A stretch of DNA of 64,000 nt from Haematococcus lacustris (lineage: Eukaryota > Chlorophyta > Chlorophyceae > Chlamydomonadales > Haematococcaceae): the NCBI GenBank assembly GCA_030144725.1, contig JASKMD010000004.1, positions 2,089,983 through 2,153,982 on the forward strand, in the 5' to 3' direction. The notes beneath the pieces are model-generated. The model made no database searches. It saw nothing but the letters and a program-made list of their open reading frames with translations, and was not told the origin of the DNA. The stretch's first letter is position 1. Every line of letters starts with the position of its first letter. The position numbers and the translations under genes are program-made. Shown piece after piece: positions 9,064 to 19,040 of the stretch.

Positions 9064-10345
9064 AGTGAGCAGTTTTATCTTTTGTAAATGGCTTTGTAAA
9101 TCTGTAATGTACATCACTTCCGCCCCACTCCGGTAGCCGGCCCTCGGATTGGACGGCGACCTGATGCACCCCGCAGCACGGCCACTTCCCTTCGATGGTG
9201 TTGCTGAATCCCTGAGATGCCGCCGAAAAGGAACCGCAAGCGCCCCGTCTCCCCAGCACCCTCCGCAGCTGGTAAGCCGCGAAGCTTGAGGAAAGGCTAG
9301 GCCCCCCGAAGCTAAGTGTCGACGCGACGCAGTGTGCACCACGCGACATTGCGACTCCATGTCTGCAGGTGCCAGTGGTAGTGGGCAGCAAGTCCAGGGG
9401 CAGGGGCAGGCTGCCAAGGTGGTGGAGCAGCCTAGCAAGCCCAGCACTGACCCCAGACCTGACCGGCTTGTGATCGTTGACGAGTTCCGCACCACCCGTG
9501 TCAGCTCGTCTGTGCATGCCCGCCAGCCTTGTGAGCTGCACCTGCCGCCTGACCAGCCTAGGCCCGAAGACTGGGTTCCCCCAGCAGGCCAGGTCAACCA
9601 CCGGCTGTTGCGCCCAGCCTGGAGCCTGCGACATGCTAAGGAAGTGCGCGGCCTGAAGTGGTGCCATCAGGCGCCCCCCAACCCCCCTCCCCCTCCCCCA
9701 GCTCCGCACCACCCTGCCCCCGCCCAGGACCCCCCTGCCCCTCCCCCAGCCCAGGGACCCCCACCCCCTCCCCCTGCCCAGGCCCAACCCCCTCCCCCTC
9801 CCCCTGCCCAGGCCCAGCCCCCTCCCCCAGCCCAGGACCAACTGCCTGCCCAGCCCCCACCTGGGTCAGTGCCACGACCCCAGGCCCCCCCATGGGGCAG
9901 GTGGCTGGACCGGGACACCAACCCTTGCCTCAACTTCCAGCGCATTGGGGAGAGCAAACAACGCCCCCTGGAGCTGTGCCGCTATGAGGGCCTGATGGCT
10001 CTTGCCCCCATTGGCAAGGAGTACCAGCAGGGCTACAAGCGGGTCAATGACCGGCTGCCCAAGGTCAAGCAGAGGCTGCACCGGGCTGCAGAGTTCCGGC
10101 GGGGCATTGATGGCCGAGCCCGCAACAATGCATAGGCCCTAGTGGTTTACACAGGCTGTTAGCCTTTCAAGCACTAAGCTGTTAGTTTTGATGAGGTGCC
10201 CAGTGGTCAAGGGGGATTAGCCCCAGGAAGGAGTGCCACCGGAGTGGGGTTTGTAGTCATCAAGGGTGCGACCGAGGTTGCTTCAACTTGTTTGGAGTAG
10301 CTGAGTGAGATTACCCACAGTCGAGCATGTTGTTCCTTGTTGAAT
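9064..10345 (+). mobile_element. Fanzor/TnpB-like element, family 1, internally deleted copy b
   Basis: The 5' part (9064-9420) matches 39041-39397, and the 3' part (9421-10345) matches 14732-15630. The two are joined by an internal deletion that removes roughly the central half of the coding region. The 3' flank after the stop (10136-10345) is conserved with 15415-15630, so it belongs to the element. This looks like a deletion derivative of an autonomous element. Confidence 0.72.
9332..10135 (+). CDS. Deletion-derived Fanzor-like ORF (RuvC-II to RuvC-III part)
   Basis: A 267-residue open frame survives the internal deletion. Residues 1 to about 30 equal the start of the ORF at 39311. Then comes RLVIVDEFRTTRVSSSV, matching the RuvC-II 'DEFRTS' segment of Fanzor/TnpB. 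A Pro-rich stretch follows, then GRWLDRDTNPCLNFQRIGES and RPLELC, matching the RuvC-III 'DRDxNAxxNI' block. The zinc-ribbon CxxC expected right after RTTRV is replaced by SSSV. The first RuvC aspartate and the recognition lobe are gone, so nuclease activity is not expected. A retained frame may be chance or may reflect a DNA- or RNA-binding role. Confidence 0.55.
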   Translation: MCTTRHCDSMSAGASGSGQQVQGQGQAAKVVEQPSKPSTDPRPDRLVIVDEFRTTRVSSSVHARQPCELHLPPDQPRPEDWVPPAGQVNHRLLRPAWSLRHAKEVRGLKWCHQAPPNPPPPPPAPHHPAPAQDPPAPPPAQGPPPPPPAQAQPPPPPPAQAQPPPPAQDQLPAQPPPGSVPRPQAPPWGRWLDRDTNPCLNFQRIGESKQRPLELCRYEGLMALAPIGKEYQQGYKRVNDRLPKVKQRLHRAAEFRRGIDGRARNNA

Positions 10346-10499
10346 AAGTGTTGTTCGGCTGGCCTTGTGCTTCTCAGCTATGTTGTGGCCAGCAGCAGCC
10401 ACGGCACAGTGAGGCAGTTAATCGTATGCTGACATCAGGGGGTGGTGCCTTGGGGCTTCAATATTGCATGGCAGGCTCATGGAGGCATGAGTGAGGAGT

Positions 10500-11115
10500 G
10501 TGGGTTTTGCCATGCTGGCATGAATGAGTGTAGGGTGAGGTATTCGGGTAGTGATGTTTCCGGTATTGTCAGTTGGCGAAAGTGCGGCATCATGGTAAAG
10601 CCATGTCTCACGAGGTTTAAGTAACAGCCAAGCGTAGTAAGCACACAAGTTGCTGCAACTTTGTTGCTCTCAATGCCTTGAATATGCCAAACGGCTAACC
10701 TCCTCTTTTACTTGTTCTTTGCTTGGAGACCATGCATTCCTCTTGTTTGCTCCCACGGGGTTCATGCCATGCTTTGTCTCTGGTGTGTGGTCTGATGGTA
10801 AAGCTCTTGCTGTTGCTGCTATGACTACTACTGCCAGTTCAAGGCATGTCTTGGCCTTGACTTAGGCTTTATTCCTTTACTCAGGCTTGGCATGGCTTGG
10901 CGAATGAGTCTAAACATAACCTTTTTATCAATAACGCTGGCCTATCGTACCGTTACTAGCACCATCTGTGGCTCAGCATCTTCGCACTGCTGTTCTCCTG
11001 GTCCATAGAGGAAAGAGCCACAGCCGCAAGCGTAATTTGTAGATCCACAGTTTTGTTTTCCACATGCACCACCCCATGTAATCCAGGATTCTGGGCGCTG
11101 CGGGCCTAAGGTGTG
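10500..11115. other. No gene recognised
   Basis: Only short ORFs without recognisable similarity. The stretch separates the transposon-rich left part from the uL30m gene and should contain that gene's promoter and 5' UTR, but no motif can be named with confidence. Confidence 0.5.
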
Positions 11116-12627
11116 ATGGCAGAAGGGGAATACGTGCGCAGCCTGTTTGTAACTCTCAGGCGAGGGTTGGTAGGCAAATCATGGATTCATCGCCGCGTGC
11201 TGGGAGCCCTCGGTCTACGTCACCCGCACCAATGTCTGGAGAAACCAAACAACGAGTCCATACGGGGCATGGTCCAAAAGGTAATCAGCGTCAGTACTCT
11301 GACTTTCCATGCCTCGCACTAACTTGCTTTGCAACAGCATCTTTCCTCTACTCTCGTTCTATCCTCTACCTTGCCACCCCAGGTAGCACATCTGGTCATA
11401 GTGGAGACAGACAAGATGTTCTACCTGCGCAGCTTGCGGGAATATTACAAGCAGCTGCCTCGGGAAGAGCTAGTGGTGCATCACGGAGCAGCAGTTGCTG
11501 CACACCTTCAGCAGCAGCAACAGTCAGCAAAACTGCAGCATAATGCCAGCACCAGCACCAGTAGCTCAACCTCCCAATCTCAGGCACCGCAGCCAGCACA
11601 GCCTGCAGCCACATGGCTGGGATCTACATGGACGAGTGCCGGCAGCAGCTACAGCCCTGAAACAGCCATGAGTCAAGATTTCCGCACATGGTTGCCCCCC
11701 ATGCAGTCTATACACATCCAGAGCCACTTGCAGGTAATGGGGATGCAGCTGCTAATGCTGGAAGTAGGGGGCCAGCTGGTTGACAGGAAAGAAAACAGGC
11801 AGATGGCAGTTGACTCAGCAACAGGGGTGTAAAGATTGGCTGAAAAGGCTGACGTGCAGCCCGAGGGCAGCAGTTGGGTTTGGGGCAGGGCATAGTGTTG
11901 AAGCAAGTCTGGGTAGGGCTCAGGTGAGGTTGCTGTCACGCTATGAGGAGCGCAGCCCAGGGCTGATTGTAGCAGGTGGTGAAGCACAGGTATGGGTGGC
12001 ACGGTGTAGCCATGCCACTTGCCATGGTATGAGGCAGGCAACCAGCATTAAAGTGTGTTGCAATCGGCAGAAACATGCCAAAGAAAGGACGCCAGCATGG
12101 CAGAGGTGGTGGGTGCTTGCCTATGAGGTTACCAACCAGGTGCCTCCTGTGCCTGTTGAACGTGTTTATGGCTGTGGGTGATGGCGGTCCGCTTACAGGA
12201 ACATGTCAGCCCTTTGCCCCCGGACAACGCGTCGGGGCACATAGCCGAGGCGAGCGTGCGCGCGCAAGTGAAAGAGCTACTGACCCAGCGCGGCCAGGCA
12301 CTGCGTCGTGGCGGGCTTTACAGTCCCCAAGTCGCTGAATTGAACGCGCGCATCATGGCGTTGCGCGAGGAGGAAGTTCGACAAGAGGCAGACGAACGAC
12401 AACGGTTGCTGGAGCAGCGGCACACGCCGGAGTTGAAGGGGAAGAAGCCCGAGCTGAAAACGCCGTGGGGCAAAGGATCAACCCGCGGCCTGCTCCGCGA
12501 ACAGCTCGCCAATGCGGGGAAGATGTCAGCGGAGAAGGCCGATGCCGCCAGGGCGCGGTGGCAGCGGCGCAAAGAAGCGGCGCTACAGCGCCTCACGGGG
12601 CCGCAGCAACAGCAGATCCGTGCGTGA
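11116..12627 (+). CDS. Mitochondrial-type ribosomal protein uL30 (L30)
   Basis: Exons 11116-11280, 11383-11733 and 12199-12627 join in phase to 314 residues. Exon 1 gives LFVTLRRGLVGKSWIHRR and the start of exon 2 gives VAHLVIVET, together the bacterial/mitochondrial L30 fold ('L.VtL.RS.IG....q..t...LGL...' then 'G.i..V.HLv.V'). L30 is a small globular protein of the large subunit. The compact core here is residues 1 to about 80. Beyond it lies a Gln/Ser/Thr-rich linker (exon 2) and a charged helical tail (exon 3). Exon 3 is inferred from phase match (gtaatg donor, ttacag acceptor) and its open frame. If it is wrong, exon 2 would read through to a stop at 11832. Extended mitoribosomal proteins are known from chlorophycean algae. 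Confidence 0.78.
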
Positions 12628-12749
12628 CAACTTAAGTAGCGGGTGCAAAAAGTCTTGGGATAGGGCAACGTGTGCTTGGAGGTCAAACGACATCCACAGC
12701 AAACAATATAATGTTTACAACAATGTTTACAACAGTCCTCCTTCCACCT

Positions 12750-13725
12750 CGGTCGTCCCTCACTAGGGCCTCCATCTGAGCCGGACCACTGGCGATCGCT
12801 AGGGACCACTAGCGGGACTATTCAAATGGTGTCATGGGGCTGTGTAGAGTATACCCAATGCACATGGACATGGTGCACGAGTGCCTACCACAGGTCTACA
12901 CTATTGCCTGACCCCTGACGGCTACAGTCTAGAGTTGGCATGGCAAACATGCACTGATGTAAGCTGATGACAGCTCAAATGTGGAGGCACACACTACTGT
13001 GCCTCAGCAGGCTGCTGCTGCTGGGCCATGGGTGGCCGGTTGTCACAGCCATGAGTGTGACCGTGCGAAATGCGTGACATGAGATATGCCATGCAAGCTA
13101 GGCAAGCGGTTGAACATCACAACAACATGGAAGCTTGTATGGCTGACCTGATGACATGGCAGAAGTGGTTAGTGGCAGCTTGCGTATGTTTATGGATGCT
13201 GCGGCGGCAGCTTTGAAGACCCATTGGTATACTGTAACACCGACCAGCAGCCAGCTGTAATCACTGGCACTAAGCCTGGAGGGTCTTCACAGCTCACTGC
13301 CGACACTGAAGGCCGCCGCCATTTGGTGACGGGTATCAGCAGTCGCTCGTGGGTCTTTACCTCTACTCACGCTCTCTGTTCTCACCGCATTTTCTTCAAA
13401 GCTTCGCAGCCACTTGTAGCCCAGGCCAGGGTACTCCTTGCCCTTGGCTGGCAGGTCTGGCCACCAGCACAGCTCCAGCGGGCGCCACTTGCTCTCCTCA
13501 ATATGCTGCATGTTGAGCGCTGCATTGCAGTCCCTGTCCAGCCACCTGCCTGGCTGTGGTGCATGTTTGGCTTTAGCAGCCTTGCCCTTGACCTTGCCAT
13601 TGCCCTTGGTGGGCTGGGTGGGCTCAGCTGCCTGCTCAACCTTGGTGCGCTTGCTGCGCTTGGCTGGCAGGGGAGTGTTGGGCCCTGGCTCTGAGGCTGC
13701 TGGTTGTGTGGCCTCAAATGTCAAA
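12750..13725 (-). mobile_element. Fanzor/TnpB-like element, family 2, copy with insertion
   Basis: Minus strand 13725-13400 encodes a Lys-rich linker, the RuvC-III motif WLDRDCNAALNMQHIEES, RPLELCWWPD and a GKEYPGLGYKW tail. The conserved 3' flank (12750-13020) matches 1147-1410. Compared with copy 1147-1800, about 380 bp of unrelated sequence (13021-13400) separates the coding end from the 3' flank, so something has inserted there or the copy is rearranged. The frame upstream of 13725 is lost. Confidence 0.65.
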
Positions 13726-14250
13726 CACCCATGTCAAATCGTGGTGCGCTTGCGACATCCACATCAATGCGTTAATGGCCACACGTATTTTGTTAGATCC
13801 AGACAGAGTGCATTACATTCGTGCGAAGTCCTCCTTCCAGCACCTTGGCCCACAACCTAGACCTCTGAGTGGACCACTAAGTGTGGACCCGTACAAATCA
13901 TGCCTCTTGTACAACATGCTTCTCCTGTGTCGTCAATGCGCCACAACAACTGCCGTAGCCTAGATTGCTCAAGTAGGGTCGGTCATGATGACGTAATGAT
14001 GCAGGGCTGGCGGCGGCAGGGTTCAACGGAGCTCTCACTCCCCGCCCGCAATAGGACCAAGAGGCCAACCGGCCATTGCGAGATCGTAGGATCAGTCGGC
14101 AACCTTCGTACCGCGTCAACTCAGTAGTAGTGATGTCAAGCCAGTGATGTGCGCCTTGCAGCTGCAGCCGGGTGTAAGCGTGAAGGGGGAGGGGGGGCTG
14201 TAGGGCCTGGTGTTGCGCTGCCCCCCAGCTGCCTGCCAGTCCCCCCAGTC
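13726..14250. other. Repeat-derived sequence without a gene
   Basis: 13835-13885 resembles the outer end of family-2 elements (compare 18025-18070 and the reverse complement of 62045-62095), so a further family-2 end is present. The remainder shows no supported coding region. Confidence 0.4.
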
Positions 14251-14420
14251 CAGCTGCCAGCTGACGTTGGATGCCTCAAGCTGACTGGTGGTGTCCACTG
14301 CATGGCGCAGTAGGCTGCCCCGATTGACATTCCACTCTAGCCAGGCTTGTTCACCACTACCACCTGACCTACCCCCAGCAACCTTCGCTGCTTGGCCACC
14401 TGACACCGCAAGGCCACCTG

Positions 14421-15640
14421 GGGCGCGCTGTGGGAGGAGTACCTCAAGCCACGCTGGCGCCGGCAGCGATTGGGGCTGCACCATGCCCAGGAGCACGTCA
14501 TTGAGGCCTTCTGCAAAAAGGTATGACCTGACCTGACCTGACCTGACCTGACCTGACCTGACCTGACCTGACCTGACCTGACCTGACCTGACCTGCAGGT
14601 GGTGAATGGCATGAAGTGGGTGTCACGCCAGCACTACCACGAGGAGAGGGGAGTGGCCGTGTTCCTGGGAGCTGGCAACTTCTGCCAGGGTGGGTGGAAG
14701 GCGGGGGCGGTGCGGGCGGGGTTTCGCAAGGTGGTGGAGCAGCCTAGCAGGCCCAGCACTGATCCCAGACCTGACCGGCTTGTGATCGTGGATGAGTTCC
14801 GCACCACCCGTGTCAGCTCGTCTGTGCATGCCCGCCAGCCTTGTGAGCTGCACCTGCCGCCTGACCAGCCTAGGCCCGCAGACTGGGTACCCCCAGCAGG
14901 CCAGGTCAACCACCGGCTGTTGCGCCCAGCCTGGAGCCTGCGACATGCTAAGGTAGTGCGCGGCCTGAAGTGGTACCATCCCCCCTCCCCCTCCCCCAGC
15001 TCTGCACCACCCTGCCCCCGCCCAGGACCACCCTGCCCCTGAGCAGGGCCCCCCTCCCCCTGCCCAGGCCCAGGCCCCTCCCCCTGCCCAGGCCCAGCCC
15101 CCTCCCCCAGCCCAGGACCAACCGCCTGCCCAGCCCCCACCTGGGCCAGTGCCACGACCCCAGGCCCCCCCATGGGGCAGGTGGCTGGACCGGGACGCCA
15201 ACCCTTGCCTCAACTTCCAGCGCATTGGGGACAGCAAGCAGCGCCCCCTGGAGCTGTGCCGATGGCATGACCTGAAGGCTCTGCCCCCCCATTGGCAAGG
15301 AGTACCAGCAGGGCTACAAGCTGGACAATGACCGGCTGCCGAAGGTCAAGCAGAGGCTGCACCGAGCTGAAGAGTTCCGGCGGGGCATCAATGGCCGGGC
15401 CCGCAACAATGCCCTAGTGGTTTGCACAGGCTGTTAGCCTTTCAAGCATCAAGCTGTTAGTTTTGATAAGGTGCCCAGTGGTCAAGGGGGATTAGCCCCA
15501 GGAAAGAGTGCCACCGGTGTGGGGTTGGTAGTCATCAAGGGTGCGACCGAGGTTGCTTCAACTTGTTTGGAGTAGCTGAGTGAGATTACCCACAGTCAAG
15601 CATGTTGTTCCATGTTGAACAGGTTTTGTTTGGCCTGCCG
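14421..15640 (+). mobile_element. Fanzor/TnpB-like element, family 1, 3' copy c (pseudogene)
   Basis: Exon-like 14421-14520 (WGALWEEYLKPRWRRQRLGL) splices over a 78-nt intron to 14599, giving VVNGMKWVSRQHYHEERGV and VAVFLGAGNFCQGGWKAG. These match the Fanzor segment preceding RuvC-II. RuvC-II follows (LVIVDEFRTTRVSSSV), then a Pro-rich linker and the RuvC-III block (WLDRDANPCLNFQRIG). An in-frame TGA upstream of 14421 and frameshifts around 15000-15040 and 15290 break the frame, so it is a pseudogene. The 3' flank to about 15630 is conserved with copy b. Confidence 0.7.
14521..14598 (+). repeat. Intron made of 14 ACCTG repeats
   Basis: The sequence is gtatg, 14 perfect copies of acctg, then cag: a complete GT-AG intron of 78 nt consisting almost only of a pentanucleotide repeat. 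Removing it joins two Fanzor-like coding segments in phase 0 (FCKK to VVNGMKW). Confidence 0.75.
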
Positions 15641-15997
15641 CTCGTATCCTGACTTAAAAGAGCTACTGATACAGCTGCCTCTCGTATCATGACTGAAGCT
15701 TCATTGGTCGCACACTTGACGGCTCACGGCAATGGTCCTCACTGCAGCAGGGGCAGGGCTGGGCAGTTCCTGACCGCAGCGCTGACAACACCGGCAACAC
15801 CTCGCGCCCTATCACATCTGCAGCCAGAGCCCCAGGCAGCGTCAGGGGGCCCAGGGGCCAGGCAGGCAGGGGACAGGCTGGAGCCTCGCTCCAAGTTAAA
15901 GCTGCACCCCACGCCCTCCCCTGCTGCCTGTGGTCAGGGCAGGTGCTGGGTAGGGGTACGGCTGCCGTGGCCAGTGCCGTAAGGCTTGCTCAAGTGT
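15641..15997. other. Intergenic, 3' side of the DCC gene
   Basis: No supported coding region. It lies between the family-1 copy and the stop codon of the minus-strand DCC-family gene and probably contains that gene's 3' UTR. Confidence 0.4.
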
Positions 15998-18952
15998 CTA
16001 CCTCACTTGCTGGCTGGCCTCCACCGCTGCAGCCTTTCGCGACTCTGGAAGCTCGCAGGCTGCCTCCGCGCTGCTGTCACACAAACTGGTTGCGCCCTGG
16101 GCCCGGCGGCGGGCCAGAATGACTTCCAGGGCTTCCCTGCCGGTGACCTGCATGCGGTACTTGGCCCTGCGCAGCCAAGAGCATGCCATGCCAGGCCCTT
16201 TAAGCGCTGCCCACAGATGCAGGCAGGAGTGGGCAGTCAGGGTAAGGGAGCCCAGGCAGGTGGTCTATGCCAGCATGGCAGTGAGGGGGTGGCACAAGGG
16301 GGTTAGCTCACAGGGCTTGGTACAGGGTGGGTGGCGCAAGGGGGTTGCCATGGCGCAGGGCGTGGCAGTCAACGCTGTGGGATGTGGCCTTGTCTTCCAG
16401 TGCACAGCAGAACCTTGTCCTGCCCCTCCCGCTACCCAACTCACCAGAAGCCATACACCAGGTTAGCCAGCCGCTCGATGGTGGGGTTGGCGGTGATGGC
16501 GTACACCCAGCCCAGCCCCACCGCCTCATACAGCTTCCTGCAGGTCACACCTTCCACAGCTCACACCTCACACTTTGAACCCCGGCCCTGGTCCACAGCT
16601 GTGGCCCCACCTCCCAGCTTGTGCAGGTAGCAACAACGTGGAACAGGGTGCTGTCTGTGTGGGTCCTCCCACCAGGACAGTGTGTGGCATTACACGTCAA
16701 GACGTCAAGAGGGTACACCATCACACGTCAAGAGGGTGCCGCAGAAACAACTCCCCTACTCAACGTGGCCTGCCTGCCTGGCGTTGCCTGTGGGTTCACC
16801 TACAGCATCATGTCAGCTATGTCTACAGCTTCACCCTTGATGATTGCAAACTCCATCCCTGGTGCCACTCTCCTCTCCCTGACCACTGAGCTACTCATCA
16901 CAGCTAACAGCTTGTCCAAGCTGTCGCTTGCATAACAGCATGTCTTCCATGCCAACATCTACCGCCCCAACTTCGGCAGAAGGGGTTGGGGACAGGGACT
17001 TAGGTATTGGGCTGGACATCAAAGTTGCATTGCAGATAATGCAGCCCCTGGTTGTAGGGGAGATGTGCGCTGTTTGGGTACAGGTAGGGTACAGGGCTGT
17101 TTGGGTATATGTGGTTGCAGATAGCCCCTGGTTGTAGGGGAGATGTGCAATGGCTTGCACCTCACCCCCTCATCCTCTCAGCCTTTCCTCGACCTCATCC
17201 CCTTACGCCCCCAGCCTCAACCCCCTGCTGCCTAAGCTGCGGCAATGGAAGCGCATGGCTGTTACCTGAAGACTGCGATGTCGGTGAGCACAGTGCCATC
17301 ATCCTGGATGGCATGGATGCGCTCCATGGCCTGCACATGGACATGGCAACCATGGTGATGACAGTGGCTGTGACCTCCAGGGTAGTAACAGGAGCTGTGA
17401 GTACTCGTCATTTATTTTGCTTTTGATCTATTTTTGCTAGTAACCAGGGTGGTGACAGTGGCTGTGCACTCCATACCCCCAAGCACACCGTCACAACAGG
17501 CACACAGCAGGCTCACAGCGTGAGAACCATGTGTCACCTCGGGGCCTGAGTGGCACTTGATGCATGACCATGCTTGCACCCAACACCCCCAAAGAGGAAG
17601 GAGGTGGGAATATGGGGACCACAGTGATTGTGACGTTTAGAAATCAGGCCCGCATGTTCTTATCTCCATGCAAACGACAACACCAAAAGTGAGGGAGTTG
17701 CGAATCAGCAGCAGTGCTCAGCAGTGTAAGGACAAGACATGCAGGCTGCATGCAGGCTGCATGCAGGCTGCTGCATGCACCAAATCAAGCTGGCACCAAG
17801 AAGAAGAAACGTTGCAGTAGGTGGTGGCACTGGTCCGCATCTATGGCCGCTGAAACAACAAGGTAACAAGTCTTCACCACCATCCTAAACATGGACACTA
17901 CACCCCTGTCAACGTCACAAAAAGACTACAGGAAGAGGAGAGAGCAAGAGAGTGCAGGCAGAAACAACCTGGAACAGGGTGTTGCCTCGATTCAGGCCAC
18001 ACCCCACCATGCTTCTTCCAACACTGGACAGCACCTAGGGCCCACAACCTAGAGCCTTGATTGCAGTGGAACACAGTTTTTGTCTGTGTAGAGTTCCCAT
18101 GCACATGGCATACACATGGCATAGACATGGCATACACATGGTCATGGTTGCCAACCACCTACACTATTGCCTGACCCCTGAGGGCTATGATGTAGAGTTG
18201 GCATGACGAACATGTAAGCTGATAGCAGCTCAACAAAGGGGGGGGCACATACTACTGACCAGTGCAACAACACTGGACAGTACTGCCCTGGCTGTACCTG
18301 GACGTAGCACCTGCTGGAAGGTGATGCCCTGGTTGGCCGCTGGTTCGTATGTGGGCGATGCAACGTCCACAAAGTCGATGCGCCCCTTGCCCGCATCGCG
18401 CGACCTCAAGAAGCTGACTTCCTGCCAGGATGGAAGGCTGTGTCCATCACTGGTTGAGCGTCAAATGAGTGACTCAACATCACGGGAGCAAGGGGAAGGG
18501 AGCGGGGCAGAGGGGAGAAGGAGGGAGGGAGGTTAACGGGGGGGAGGGGCAGGGGAAAAGGGAGTAGGGGGAGGGAGGAGAGGAAAGGGGGGAGGGGGAG
18601 AGCTGGCATCCACCACAGTTTCAGCTGGCAGTACCTTCATGCACAAGGGACAGTCTCCATCGTACAACATGCGTATTTGCCATGATGGTGGGCCTGCACG
18701 GCACCATCCTCAACATGTGTGGATGTCTGGCGGTAGTAGCCAGGTAGGCTGCGGTAGCCACTGCTGAGCTGAGCTGAAGGTACCGCTGCCTAGACCAAAC
18801 ATGTACCCACTTCCAGCGGACTGCGCGAAAGCACGAGGCATGGGTCTCAATCCCAGGCGTGCGATGCTAGCTCCCGCACGGGCCAGGGCCATAGCGTGAG
18901 CTGCAGCAGAACCGCTCGCACGTGCTAGCGCCATCACAACAACACAGCCCAC
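15998..18952 (-). CDS. DCC-family (DUF393) thiol-disulfide oxidoreductase-like protein
   Basis: Six exons join in phase to 221 residues: 18952-18784, 18693-18635, 18421-18311, 17330-17266, 16537-16445, 16166-15998. Residues 66-76 are LYDGDCPLCMK, the defining DxxCxxC motif of the DCC family (Cys71, Cys74), preceded by PPSWQIRM as usual. Later blocks also fit: IDFVDVASPTYEP, AMERIHAIQDDG, YEAVGLGWVYAIT and FWAKYRMQVTGRE. The first 55 residues are Ala/Arg/Ser-rich without acidic residues, typical of an organelle transit peptide. The family is predicted to act in dithiol chemistry, but substrates are not established. Introns 3 and 4 are long and contain repeat fragments. Its start faces the plus-strand gene at 19041, so the two may share a promoter. 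Confidence 0.88.
18040..18260 (-). mobile_element. Family-2 Fanzor-like 3' tail inside DCC intron 3
   Basis: This is the reverse complement of 61795-62080, the 3' non-coding end of the family-2 copy in the PLAT gene. No coding part is left. It lies within intron 3 of the DCC gene, in the same orientation as that gene. Confidence 0.6.
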
Positions 18953-19040
18953 AGCTGCGCGACACTGCGGAGAAATGTACTCCGCAGAAATGTGTGACTA
19001 TAGACGCGAAGTTGACCGCAAGCTGGACAGTTGCTCAGCC
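18953..19040. promoter_or_regulatory. Probable bidirectional promoter / 5' UTR region
   Basis: Only 88 bp separate the start codon of the DCC-family gene (18952, minus) from the preferred start of the CxxC membrane protein (19041, plus). No TATA-like element or other named motif is visible, so this is inferred from gene arrangement alone. The 5' UTRs may overlap each other's coding starts. Confidence 0.35.

Noticed and set aside
9636..9957. Gly/Pro-rich ORFs on both strands around 9.6-9.9 kb
   Set aside because: Shadows of the Pro-rich linker of the Fanzor-like ORF.
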